From Limnochordales bacterium (GTDB taxonomy: Bacteria; Bacillota; Limnochordia; Limnochordales; DUMU01), in NCBI GenBank assembly GCA_014896315.1, contig JADBKP010000011.1, forward strand, positions 1-64,000: a stretch of 64,000 nucleotides of DNA. The letters are read 5' to 3'. Below, piece after piece: positions 24,554 to 33,667 of this stretch. The position numbers were made by a program, and so were the translations under genes. The stretch's first letter is position 1. Each line of letters begins with the position of its first letter. The notes under the pieces are model-generated. The model made no database searches, was not told where the DNA came from, and saw only the letters and a list, made by a program, of their open reading frames with translations.

Positions 24554-26899
24554 ATGAAGGGTATGGAACGGCCGCGTAGCAAGCGCCTCACGCTGTGGTT
24601 GGGCATCATGGTGCTGATCCTGGCCGTCACAGCCGGCGGCGTTCTGGCCGAGGATAGTGGCTTCTTTGGCTTCGGGTTTGACTTCGGTGACCTTGGTTTC
24701 GGTGAGCTCTTCGAACAACTGGGCATTGACCTTGGAGAAACGGAAGGGGAGTCGGTTGAGGCTGAACCAGAAGCTCCCCTCACGCCCGAAGAGCAGAAAG
24801 CCGTCGACAAGGGTCTGACGCGGCATTACCGGGTAAAGGCGGAGACGGACTCCCTCGTGCTCTGGTTTGACGAGACCACGTCGAACCTGGCTGTAGAAGA
24901 CAAACGCAACGGCATCATGTGGCGTTCGACGCCGGATATAAACAAGGATGAACTGGAGATCTCCGGCCTGTGGTTGGACCACATGGAATCGCCCTTCGTC
25001 TTCTCTTCTACGCAGGACTTTGAGCGGGCCAAGCAGAGCAATACGAAGCGGGCTGCCCCGGAGATGACGTTCGAGCCCGTAGAGGGGGGCGTCAAGGTAC
25101 ATTACAAGTTCACCTCCGACGGCGAAGGTATCGAGCTTAGCATTATATACAGGATCGTGGACGATCAGCTGATCGTTTCGGTGCCTTACAACGAGTTCAA
25201 AGAGGATAAGGAGAAGGGTAACCATCTGGTCTCCCTGGAACTTCTTCCCTTCCTGGGCGCGGCTACTGATAACGACCAGGGTTACGCCTTCTATCCTGAC
25301 GGCTCAGGTGCGATAACCCGCTTTGAACCGATCCACGCGCCTGAATATACGCGTGGCTATTCCGAGTACGTTTACGGTCCGGATGAGTTCCCCTGGCCGC
25401 AGCGGCCGCAGACGGCACAGACCGCTATGCTCCCGGTCTTTGGCATGGTCAAAGGAGACGGGGCGTTCCTGGGAATCATCACCGAGGGTGAGGCGAGCGC
25501 CAAGGTCAACTTCTCACCCAGCGGCTATGTGGTCAACCTGTACCGCACCAGCGCCGAGCTGGTATATCGCCGCAACTACCAAGCGTACCTGCGCCGCGGC
25601 GTGACCGCTGACAAGATCGCCGAAGATCCCATCGCCGGAGATCGGGAAGTGCGTTACATCTTCCTCGACAAGGCGAATGCCTCTTACTCGGGCATGGCCA
25701 TGCGCTATCGCCAGTACCTGATTGAAGAGGCGGGAGTCAAACCCATCCAGCTGGATGAATACCCGCTACACCTGCGGCTCTTCATGGGAATCCAGAAGCC
25801 GATGCTGGTCTTCCAGCAGTTTGTCGCCATGACCACGTTCGAACAGGCCGGCGAGATAGTGCAGGACCTGATGGAAAAGCGAGGAGTTAAGGCTATCGAC
25901 CTCACGCTGGTGGGATGGAACCGGGGCGGTTGGTACCGCAACTGGCCGCGGCGGCTACCGGTACCCAGCCAGCTGGGCGGCTCCAAGGGACTCAAGGCTT
26001 TGACGGACAAGATGAAGGAGCTCAACGTCCCGGTCTACCTTGAGGATAACTACGTAGAAGCGTTCCGCGACGCGGGTGGCTTTGCTCCTCGTGTGGATGT
26101 GGTCCGGGCGGTGAACAAACTACCCGTGGTCAACCGGTTTGATAACGACCATCTGCTGCTCAGCCCGATGGTGGCGTTGCGCTTTGCCCAGCGAGACATT
26201 CCCGAGCTGGCGAAGATGGGTGTGAGCGGTGAGGAGTTCCTCTACTTTGGCGAGATCATGTTCCCGGACTACAACGCCAGGAGCCTGCCCAAGGGCCAGA
26301 CGGTGCTCGAGCGTGATGGTACCGCCGAAACCTGGATGAAGATTGTCGATCTCTCCCGCAAGACGCTGGGCAGGGCGGCGGCCCACGGCGCGAATGCTTA
26401 TCTCTTCGGGCATGTCGACGCCCTGCGGAATCTGCCAATGCGGGACAGCGGTTACATCTTCGCCGATGAGACCGTCCCCTTCATGCAGATGGTGTTGCAC
26501 GGCCTGATCCCGTACAGCGGCGAGACAGCCAACCTGCGGTATGATGCTCGCCGGCAGTTCCTGCGGCAGATCGAATATGGGGCGATCCCCGTCTTCGAGC
26601 TGACCTGGAAGTCGTCGGTGGAGCTTGAACCGACCGAGTACAACCGGCTTTTCAGCTCCGAGTACAGGCTCTGGGCTGACCGGGTGCAGAAAGAGTACCA
26701 GGAGATGGCCAGCATCTTCGCACCGCTGGTCAACCAGCGTATGGTCAAGCACGAAAAACTGGCCAACAAGGTCTACCAGACCACCTACGAGGACGGCACT
26801 CGCATTGTGGTCAACTACAACGAGACACCCTTCGTGTCCGGTGACGTGCGGGTGGACGCTCTCGGTTACACGGTGTTACGGGGAGGGAGCAGCCGATGA
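24554..26899 (+). CDS. DUF5696-type secreted protein, glycosidase-like
   Basis: The ATG at 24554 follows GGGGGGAT and gives 781 residues with a signal peptide (LWLGIMVLILAVTAGGVLA). The mature protein begins with an acidic Phe/Gly-rich segment, then a beta domain (LVLWFDETTSNLAVEDKRNG). A TIM-barrel-like region follows, with KAIDLTLVGWNRGGWYRNWP, VPVYLEDNYVEAF and LYFGEIMFPDYNARSLPKG. Members of this DUF often sit beside sugar ABC permeases and Yip1/NHL genes, as here. A hydrolytic role on the imported glycan is plausible but unproven. The stop overlaps the next gene's ATG by four bases. Confidence 0.75.
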   Translation: MKGMERPRSKRLTLWLGIMVLILAVTAGGVLAEDSGFFGFGFDFGDLGFGELFEQLGIDLGETEGESVEAEPEAPLTPEEQKAVDKGLTRHYRVKAETDSLVLWFDETTSNLAVEDKRNGIMWRSTPDINKDELEISGLWLDHMESPFVFSSTQDFERAKQSNTKRAAPEMTFEPVEGGVKVHYKFTSDGEGIELSIIYRIVDDQLIVSVPYNEFKEDKEKGNHLVSLELLPFLGAATDNDQGYAFYPDGSGAITRFEPIHAPEYTRGYSEYVYGPDEFPWPQRPQTAQTAMLPVFGMVKGDGAFLGIITEGEASAKVNFSPSGYVVNLYRTSAELVYRRNYQAYLRRGVTADKIAEDPIAGDREVRYIFLDKANASYSGMAMRYRQYLIEEAGVKPIQLDEYPLHLRLFMGIQKPMLVFQQFVAMTTFEQAGEIVQDLMEKRGVKAIDLTLVGWNRGGWYRNWPRRLPVPSQLGGSKGLKALTDKMKELNVPVYLEDNYVEAFRDAGGFAPRVDVVRAVNKLPVVNRFDNDHLLLSPMVALRFAQRDIPELAKMGVSGEEFLYFGEIMFPDYNARSLPKGQTVLERDGTAETWMKIVDLSRKTLGRAAAHGANAYLFGHVDALRNLPMRDSGYIFADETVPFMQMVLHGLIPYSGETANLRYDARRQFLRQIEYGAIPVFELTWKSSVELEPTEYNRLFSSEYRLWADRVQKEYQEMASIFAPLVNQRMVKHEKLANKVYQTTYEDGTRIVVNYNETPFVSGDVRVDALGYTVLRGGSSR

Positions 26900-27804
26900 G
26901 CACTGAGGCGTCGCGGGCGATTAGAGTCAGAAGGCTACGAATCCCCCTGCATACGCAACAGGCGATCATGGGGTATCTCTTCATCACGCCCTGGATCGTG
27001 GGGTTCCTCCTTTTTCTGGCTTACCCCCTGGTCCATTCGTTCTGGCTGTCGTTCAACAACCTGGAGAACCTGGTCAATTTCCAGCTCCGGTACATAGGGT
27101 TACAGAACTACGTGGAAGCGTTCCTGATCGACGTCAACTTCCTGCCGATGCTGTATACAACGATCCGGAACGCCATCATCGACGTGCCGTTGATCATCGT
27201 CTTCTCGCTCTTCACGGCGATCGTGGTCAACCAGAGGCTACCCGGCCAGGGGTTCTTCCGGGCGATCTTCTTCCTGCCGGTGGTGATCGGCTCGGGACTC
27301 GTAATCCAGCAGCTCTTCAACCAGTACCAGGCGGAGATGGGCCAGGCGCCGCTGGTACGCGGAATTGACGTGCCCACCGTCATCCTGGTTGTCGGTCCGG
27401 AGTTCGCCCGGACGGTTTTGGACCTGATGAACAGGCTGGCGCTGGTTCTCTGGAGGACGGGCGTGCAGATTCTGCTCTTCCTTGCCGGCCTGCAGGGAAT
27501 CTCCAGCACGCTGTACGAAGCGGCACGGGTGGACGGAGCCAGCGAATGGGAGAAATTCTGGAAGATCACCCTGCCGATGATCTCGCCCATCATCCTGCTG
27601 GTCGCGATCTACACGATCGTCGACTCGTTCACGGATATCTTCAACCCCATCCTGAACTACATCAAAAACCTGGCCTTCGCGGGTCAGTTCCGGATGGGAT
27701 ATGCGGCCGCGCTGGGTTGGATCTACTTCATAGTCGTCTTTGCTCTGATGGGGCTTGTTTTCTGGATTGGCCAGAGACACACGTTCTACGCCGGTGAGAG
27801 GTAA
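26896..27804 (+). CDS. Sugar ABC transporter permease, MalF type (second pair)
   Basis: This 302-residue permease has about six transmembrane segments (GYLFITPWIVGFLLFLAYPL at the start) and the EAA loop EAARVDGASEWEKFWKITLP near residue 210. It overlaps the DUF5696 gene by ATGA. It is longer than usual between segments 3 and 4 (RGIDVPTVILVVGPEFARTV). It pairs with the permease that starts at 27823. Having a second complete pair in one operon is unusual. Confidence 0.92.
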   Translation: MSTEASRAIRVRRLRIPLHTQQAIMGYLFITPWIVGFLLFLAYPLVHSFWLSFNNLENLVNFQLRYIGLQNYVEAFLIDVNFLPMLYTTIRNAIIDVPLIIVFSLFTAIVVNQRLPGQGFFRAIFFLPVVIGSGLVIQQLFNQYQAEMGQAPLVRGIDVPTVILVVGPEFARTVLDLMNRLALVLWRTGVQILLFLAGLQGISSTLYEAARVDGASEWEKFWKITLPMISPIILLVAIYTIVDSFTDIFNPILNYIKNLAFAGQFRMGYAAALGWIYFIVVFALMGLVFWIGQRHTFYAGER

Positions 27805-27822
27805 GCAAGGGGGGGGATAGAC

Positions 27823-28836
27823 ATGGCACAGATAGCAGAGGAATTGCGCATAAGAGGCCGGCGTGAGGGCCTGAAGCTGGCCTGGAAAGGTCGTTTGCAA
27901 AGCTGGGTGGCCAAGGCCTTCATTTACCTGGTCCTGATCGATATAAGCTTCATCTTCCTGTCACCGGTAATCTATATGGTGTCGACGTCGCTCAAGACGG
28001 TGGCAGACGTGATAGACCCGACGGTCTACTGGGTGCCGACCACGTTCAACCTCGATAACTTCAAGCTCTCGTGGCAGGCGCTCAAGTACTTCCCCAGCTG
28101 GCAGGCGATTACCGAGGCCTGGACTCAGGGAGGGCTTGCAGCGCTCAAGGATCTCATCATGACCGAATCGGCCGCCGCCCGTAGCACCGTGATCGCGGTC
28201 CTGGCCGCTATAGGTCAGGTGATTTCCTGCTCCCTGGTAGGGTACGGATTCGCCCGCTGCAAGTTCCCCGGCCGGGAGCTTCTCTTCATGCTGGCGATGT
28301 TTACCTTCCTCGTACCGCCGCAGACGATCATCATCCCGCTCTTCATCGTCTATAAGCAGCTGGGCTGGATCGATACATACTTGCCTTTCATCGTCCCCTC
28401 TTTCCTTGCAAACGGCTTGCGAGGGGCGATCTTCATCTTCATCTTCCGGCAGTTCTTCCGCGGGCTGCCCTGGGAGCTGGAAGATGCGGCCCGCATGGAC
28501 GGGGCCGGATGGTTCACTATGTTCTGGCGGGTTATGCTCCCGCTGGCGAAGCCGGCCATCGTCGTTTCCTTCCTTTTCTCGCTGGTGTGGCACTGGAATG
28601 ACTACTTCGAACCCACCATCTACCTGATGAACCAGGAGAAGTTTACCCTGCCCCTGCGCCTTTCCATCTTCTGGACGGGGCTGGAAGAGGTCACGGGCGG
28701 CCAGGCCAGCCGGTTCTACAACGAGCCACTGATCATGGCGGCCAGCTTCCTCGTCATCGTGCCGCCGCTCATCCTCTACATCTTCACGCAGCGGCTCTTC
28801 GTGGAGAGCGTGGAGCGGACGGGGCTTGTCGAGTGA
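27823..28836 (+). CDS. Carbohydrate ABC transporter permease, MalG type (second pair)
   Basis: This 337-residue permease is longer than most MalG proteins because of a 60-residue insert after the second segment (AWTQGGLAALKDLIMTESAA). It has the EAA-type loop EDAARMDGAGWFTMFWRVML and the MalG-like pattern AMFTFLVPPQTIIIPLFIVY. The ATG follows GGGGGGG with short spacing. It is the last gene of the transport operon; a terminator follows within 70 bases. Confidence 0.92.
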   Translation: MAQIAEELRIRGRREGLKLAWKGRLQSWVAKAFIYLVLIDISFIFLSPVIYMVSTSLKTVADVIDPTVYWVPTTFNLDNFKLSWQALKYFPSWQAITEAWTQGGLAALKDLIMTESAAARSTVIAVLAAIGQVISCSLVGYGFARCKFPGRELLFMLAMFTFLVPPQTIIIPLFIVYKQLGWIDTYLPFIVPSFLANGLRGAIFIFIFRQFFRGLPWELEDAARMDGAGWFTMFWRVMLPLAKPAIVVSFLFSLVWHWNDYFEPTIYLMNQEKFTLPLRLSIFWTGLEEVTGGQASRFYNEPLIMAASFLVIVPPLILYIFTQRLFVESVERTGLVE

Positions 28837-28879
28837 GGAGCAGCCACCAGGTTCCGGAGTCGGCTTGCACTTTGCGCTG

Positions 28880-28907
28880 GGCGACGCTTTCGGGCGTCGC
28901 CTTTCTT
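28880..28907 (+). terminator. Intrinsic terminator of the 17551-28836 operon
   Basis: GGCGACGC (28880-28887) pairs with GCGTCGCC (28894-28901) around TTTCGG, followed by TTTCTT. It separates the transport operon from the outer-membrane biogenesis block. Confidence 0.85.
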
Positions 28908-29023
28908 GCTGAGGAGGATTGCGGGCCGGCAGGCAGAAGAAAGAGAAGCTGAACGGTCGTACCCCAGTGCTGATTGAGCCAGGGTGCGACCTGTCAAGCC
29001 GGTCACCGGGAAGGATGACGAGC

Positions 29024-31192
29024 ATGGTTGGGAATCTCCGGCAACGCTCGGGGGCGAGGGGGCTTGGGGGCATCGGGCTGTTTTGCCTCATCTTTCTTGT
29101 TTTCGTAAGTGCTTTGAACGGCGACAGCGCCCTTGCCTGGGCGAACGGATCGGTAAGCACGAACCCACATGTCCGCCCTGAGTTTTTTCCGGTGGAGTCG
29201 GTGCGGGCGGGGTTGCAAGGTTACGGCTACACGGTGATCAGCGGAACGCAAGTGGTCCGTTTCCCTGTAGAAGTGCTCGGGCTCGTGAAGAGAGCCGGAC
29301 CTGCCGGAGGCGACCTGGTGCTGGTGCGTGTAGGGGGAGCGCCGGTCGAGGCGGCCGGTGGGATAGCAGCCGGGATGAGCGGCAGCCCCGTTTTTGTTGG
29401 TGATCAGCTCCTGGGGGCGATAGGATACGGTTTCGAACTGGCCGATCCTACTCTGGGGCTGGTCACGCCTGCCGTTGACATGGCGAAGCTCATTACGATG
29501 CTGGAGGAAGCTGACGCGCAGGCCGAGAAGACGGCCGAAAGCCGGGAAAGTGCGGATGTATCGGCGGCAGCTGGCGTGGGCCGGGATGGGGCGCTCTCGT
29601 TTGAGCTGCCAAAAGTAGCCTTCCTGGTTCGGAATCGCGAACAGGGATTGGAACTCAAAACCGCCCTGGGCGACCACTCCTTAGTGTTTGCTCCGGTGGC
29701 CACACCCGTCTTTGCCAGCGGACTTGGCCAGCGGTCGTTGGAACGGCTGCGCCAGGGGCTGGCCCGGTACCCCGTTGAGGTGCGGGCAGGCTGGGCCGGG
29801 CTGGCTGGTACAACCGCTCTGACCGGCTTGGCCGGCGGCCGTTTACCTCTTATCGGACGGCCTGCAGATGCCGAGGAGCCAGTATCGGGATCGTCTGTGG
29901 CGGAGGAAAGCGGGCTCGATCTGCCTTTCCCTTCTCCAGGGCAGGCCCTGGCGGTACAGCTGGTACGGGGCGACGTCGATATCAGTGCTTTGGGCACCAT
30001 CACCTGGGTGGAGGGCGACAAGCTCGTTGGCTTCGGTCATCCTTTTCTTAACAAGGGAGTGACACGTTTCTTCCTCGGCCCTGCTTATGTAGTGGGTACG
30101 GTGCCTTCGCTGGCCATGCCCTTCAGAATTGGCTATCCGCTCGAGGCGGTGGGGACATTGGGGCAAGACCGCAGCACCGGTGTGGCAGGGCGAGTGGGCG
30201 TCCTGCCCCCCACCCTCAAAGTGGAAGTGAAGGTGCGTGAAAAGGGGAAAAGTCCGCTGACGACCAGGGCGGAGATCGTATGGGATGAAGAACTTACCGG
30301 CTCGCTGGTGGCGCCGGTGCTGCTGCAAGCCGTGGATCGTGCGCTGGACCGGATTGGCAGTGGAATGGCCACCATGAAGCTACAGGCCAAGGTCGACGGC
30401 ATCAGCAGTACGATTGTCCGTACGAACCTGTACGTCAGCCGTGTCGACATCGCTGCCGCCGCGGTGCAGGAGGCAGTGGAGTTGGTGGAGCTGGTAGCCA
30501 GGAACCAATTCCGTTCGGCACGAGTAAGCCAGTTGAATCTGGACGTGGAGGTCACTCCCGAACTGCGGAGCGCGACCATTGAAAGCGTAAGGGCGCCCTC
30601 GGTGCCGGTTCGGCCAAAGCAGAAAATAGAGTTGCAGGTTGTGCTCCGCCCCTTCCGTGGCGAGCCTGAGACCCGTGTACTCGTTCTCACCCTTCCCGAG
30701 GACCTGGCGCCGGGGCCGCTGACCATCACCGTCAGGGGTGGCAGCAGCTATGGCGGCGGGCTTCGGGATGAAGAGGATGAAGCGGAGGCAGTGACTGACG
30801 AAGATGAAACGGCCGCGTACTACGGCGAGTACTATGGCGAGGGCGAGGAGCGACCGCAGGCTCTGGAGGATCTGCTGAACCAGTTCGCAAAGCGGGAGAA
30901 GAACAACGACCTGGTTGCTGAGTTCTGGCCGGAATCCTATGAGGGCGGCGCGCCGGCTGATGAGACGGGGAAAGAGCGGCAAAGTCAAGCAGGCAGCGCC
31001 CGCCAGGGGCAGCCTGCGAGCGGCGACGGGAAGGCAGACGGGAGAGTGGCTGGGCAGCGGAAGCCGATCAAGGTGGTACTTCCGACCCCGTACGTGATAG
31101 ACGGTTGGATAGACGTCGATCTTGAGGTTGCACCCGCGGAGGTAGATTCCAAAGGCAAGCAGGGCAGCGATTTGACCGAGAGAACTGGCTGA
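29024..31192 (+). CDS. SpoIVB-type S55 peptidase-domain protein, secreted
   Basis: The ATG at 29024 is preferred because GGGAAGGA ends 9 bases upstream (an ATG at 29015 overlaps it); the product is 722 residues. A signal peptide (GLGGIGLFCLIFLVFVSALN) is followed by VRAGLQGYGYTVISGTQVV. The serine motif AGMSGSPVFVGDQLLGAIGY lies near residues 116-135, and GFGHPFLNKG near 337-346 supplies a likely His. In SpoIVB the His precedes the Ser, so the order here is reversed. The C-terminal third has an acidic linker and a basic stretch. It lies directly upstream of bamA, which suggests envelope quality control rather than sporulation signalling. Confidence 0.75.
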   Translation: MVGNLRQRSGARGLGGIGLFCLIFLVFVSALNGDSALAWANGSVSTNPHVRPEFFPVESVRAGLQGYGYTVISGTQVVRFPVEVLGLVKRAGPAGGDLVLVRVGGAPVEAAGGIAAGMSGSPVFVGDQLLGAIGYGFELADPTLGLVTPAVDMAKLITMLEEADAQAEKTAESRESADVSAAAGVGRDGALSFELPKVAFLVRNREQGLELKTALGDHSLVFAPVATPVFASGLGQRSLERLRQGLARYPVEVRAGWAGLAGTTALTGLAGGRLPLIGRPADAEEPVSGSSVAEESGLDLPFPSPGQALAVQLVRGDVDISALGTITWVEGDKLVGFGHPFLNKGVTRFFLGPAYVVGTVPSLAMPFRIGYPLEAVGTLGQDRSTGVAGRVGVLPPTLKVEVKVREKGKSPLTTRAEIVWDEELTGSLVAPVLLQAVDRALDRIGSGMATMKLQAKVDGISSTIVRTNLYVSRVDIAAAAVQEAVELVELVARNQFRSARVSQLNLDVEVTPELRSATIESVRAPSVPVRPKQKIELQVVLRPFRGEPETRVLVLTLPEDLAPGPLTITVRGGSSYGGGLRDEEDEAEAVTDEDETAAYYGEYYGEGEERPQALEDLLNQFAKREKNNDLVAEFWPESYEGGAPADETGKERQSQAGSARQGQPASGDGKADGRVAGQRKPIKVVLPTPYVIDGWIDVDLEVAPAEVDSKGKQGSDLTERTG

Positions 31193-31374
31193 ACCTTCCT
31201 CGGCAGGCTTGCGTCGAGAAAACGAGGGATTCCGGTCGAGCCTTTCCTGCCTTACTTCTGACCATCCGAGAGTTGGTTCCGGCGACAGCAATTGCTGGTA
31301 AGTGTAGGCAGGAGATTGCACGGGCCGGACGAATTGAATGCTTTCGGAGGCTGGCGAGAGAAGGAGGAATGTCG

Positions 31375-33090
31375 ATGGCCGTTGAGCGGTGCAGGGAGAA
31401 AGCCGGATTAGCCTCTCTCGTGCTGGTGTTAATCGTCTCCCTGCTGGCGATAACCCCGGTCGAGGTAGCCGCGGCAGAGGACGAGGCGCCGATCGTGCGG
31501 GTCATTGAGGTGACGGGCAACCAACTGGTTCCTACCGATAAGATCCTGGCGGCAATCACCAATACCAAGGTGGGTGAGCCGCTGGACCAGGAAAAGATAT
31601 ACCAGGATCTGTACGCCATCTTCAATCTTGGTTACTTTCGGGAGGACAGCCTGGATGCCGTATGGGACCCCCTGGACGAAGGCAGCGGGGTCAAGGTGAC
31701 GTTCCGGGTTAAGGAGTATCCGGTGGTCAAGGATGTCAAAATCGAAGGGTTGACAGTTCTCTCACCGGATAAGGTGCTTCCTTACCTGCGTACCAAGGCC
31801 GGTCAGCTTTTCAACCGTAGGGAGCTACAGGAAGATGTGAGTGCTCTGCCGCAAAAGGTATACGACAATGAAGGAATAGCCGTGAGGCCCACCGACCTCA
31901 ACTTTGACATGGAGACCGGTGTGCTCACCCTGAAGCTGACCGAGACGCGGGTGGGACAGATCACCATTACCGGCAATGAGAAGACCAAGGATTACGTAAT
32001 CCGACGGGAACTGCTCCTCAAACCCGGGGACGTCTTTGATGTCAACAAATTGCGGGAAAGCCTGCGACGCATCATCATGCTCGGACATTTCGAGGAAGTG
32101 AGTCCCGTCTTCCCCGAGAAGCAGGAAGACCCGGACGTCCTTGACCTGGGGATTGCGGTCAAGGAGCGGAAGACCGGCCAGGCGTCTTTCGGGGCAGGCT
32201 ACAGCAGTAGCAGCGGGTTCATGGGTTTCATCGAAGTTGGGGATACAAACTTCCTGGGACGAGGGGAGACCGTCAAGCTCCGCCTCGAGGCAGGAAGCAA
32301 GGAGACCACCTACGACATCGAGTTCTATGAACCGTACCTGGACAGCAACCATACGTCACTCGACGTGCGGTTGTACAACACCCGTTCGACCCTGTACAAT
32401 GAGAGCCGGCAGCGATATGATCAGCGCCGCCGCGGTGGCAGTCTCACCCTCGGACGGCCCATCAGCGACTATACGCAGCTGACCGCAGGGATCAAGATCG
32501 AAAACGTGCTCAATGAGGGCGAGGGTGCGCCGGTGGGTGGTCGCACACACAGCCTGCAACTGGGACTTCATACGAACACCACGGATCACCCGTTCGTGCC
32601 CACTTCCGGCTACCGTAACTCGCTGTTGCTCCAGTTTGCCGGTGGTTTGCTGCGGGGTGACGCGCAGTTCTCCAAGTACGAGGATCAGCTGGCCTACTAC
32701 TGCAAGGTGGGTGAAGGTGGCCAGGTTCTGGCAGTGCGCGTGGCCGCGGGAGTTGGCACCGGCAACATCCCGGACCAGGAGAAGTTTCTGGTCGGGGGTG
32801 CCGACACCGTGCGCGGCTACGAGTACGGGGCAAACCAGGGTACCAAGATGCTGGTTATCAACGGCGAATACCGCTTCCCGATTAGCGGCCGCGTGGGAGG
32901 TGTAGTATTCGTCGACAGCGGTCGTGCCTGGAAGGAGTCGGAGACCGTAAAGGTTTCCGACCTGCAAACTGGTGTTGGTGTGGGCATCAGGCTGGACACC
33001 CCCCTGGGGTTGATGCGTTTCGATTATGGCTTCCCCCTGGGAGGAGACCGTAAGGGTAGATTCTACTTCAGCTTCGGTCAGGCATTCTAG
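31375..33090 (+). CDS. bamA: Outer-membrane protein assembly factor BamA (Omp85)
   Basis: BamA inserts beta-barrel proteins into the outer membrane. The ATG at 31375 has AAGGAGGA 6 bases upstream; an ATG at 31369 is too close to it. The 571-residue product has a signal peptide ending near VEVAAAEDE. Three POTRA domains follow at about residues 30-105 (IVRVIEVTGNQLVPTDKIL), 108-185 and 188-265 (RVGQITITGNEKTKDYVI), one or two fewer than in proteobacterial BamA. The barrel begins near TGQASFGAGYSSSSGF and has the conserved loop-6 motif VRGYEYG near 479. It ends in SFGQAF with the C-terminal Phe of a barrel protein. skp/ompH follows after 15 bases. Confidence 0.95.
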   Translation: MAVERCREKAGLASLVLVLIVSLLAITPVEVAAAEDEAPIVRVIEVTGNQLVPTDKILAAITNTKVGEPLDQEKIYQDLYAIFNLGYFREDSLDAVWDPLDEGSGVKVTFRVKEYPVVKDVKIEGLTVLSPDKVLPYLRTKAGQLFNRRELQEDVSALPQKVYDNEGIAVRPTDLNFDMETGVLTLKLTETRVGQITITGNEKTKDYVIRRELLLKPGDVFDVNKLRESLRRIIMLGHFEEVSPVFPEKQEDPDVLDLGIAVKERKTGQASFGAGYSSSSGFMGFIEVGDTNFLGRGETVKLRLEAGSKETTYDIEFYEPYLDSNHTSLDVRLYNTRSTLYNESRQRYDQRRRGGSLTLGRPISDYTQLTAGIKIENVLNEGEGAPVGGRTHSLQLGLHTNTTDHPFVPTSGYRNSLLLQFAGGLLRGDAQFSKYEDQLAYYCKVGEGGQVLAVRVAAGVGTGNIPDQEKFLVGGADTVRGYEYGANQGTKMLVINGEYRFPISGRVGGVVFVDSGRAWKESETVKVSDLQTGVGVGIRLDTPLGLMRFDYGFPLGGDRKGRFYFSFGQAF

Positions 33091-33105
33091 AAAGGGGTAT
33101 TTGGT

Positions 33106-33582
33106 TTGGAACTCGTACGCAATCGTAAGTTTGTTCCCGTGATCATCCTATCTGCGGTATTTCTGGCGCTCGGTGCCGGGCTAGTGTGGAGGTTGCAGGC
33201 GGCCGGAGTTTCCCAGACGGCACCGTCTATCGGATATGTGGATAGTACCCGGCTTATTAACGCCTACCTCGCCACTCCGGCCGTGGACAAGGTGCTGCAG
33301 GATGAGAAGAACCGGCTGGAGAAGGAGATGGCCACGGTACTGGAAAAGGAGAAAGATGATCAGAAGAAGCAGGAGATTGTCAACCAGTACCAGGCCAGAC
33401 TGAATGCCCGGATCCAGCAAGAAGTGGAGAAGCTAAACACCTTTGTCGCTCAGGTGGCAAAGGAGAAAGGGATCAGTCTGGTACTGGATGGTACAGCCGT
33501 TATCTACGGTGGTGTTGATCTCACCGCGGACGTGATGAAGAAGGCGGGCATCAGTACCGGCACTTCCACCGGTGGCAAGTAA
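33106..33582 (+). CDS. OmpH/Skp-family periplasmic chaperone
   Basis: This 158-residue secreted protein starts at a TTG preceded by AAAGGGG. A hydrophobic signal segment (FVPVIILSAVFLALGAGLVW) is followed by the Skp-type start IGYVDSTRLINAYLATP, a long charged coiled coil (KNRLEKEMATVLEKEKDDQK) and the C-terminal AKEKGISLVLDGTAVIYGG. Skp chaperones carry unfolded outer-membrane proteins to BamA, whose gene lies just upstream. Confidence 0.9.
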   Translation: MELVRNRKFVPVIILSAVFLALGAGLVWRLQAAGVSQTAPSIGYVDSTRLINAYLATPAVDKVLQDEKNRLEKEMATVLEKEKDDQKKQEIVNQYQARLNARIQQEVEKLNTFVAQVAKEKGISLVLDGTAVIYGGVDLTADVMKKAGISTGTSTGGK

Positions 33583-33621
33583 GTCACTCGGATGGCAGGA
33601 GCAGCGGTGAGAGTGGGAAAG

Positions 33622-33645
33622 GGCGGCGGGTTTACCGCCGCCTTC
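33622..33645 (+). terminator. Hairpin after the skp/ompH gene, possible attenuator
   Basis: GGCGGCGG (33622-33629) pairs with CCGCCGCC (33635-33642) around GTTTA and is followed by only TTCT. It may reduce rather than stop transcription into lpxD. Confidence 0.45.
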
Positions 33646-33667
33646 TGCGTCGGACAGGAGGGAAAGG

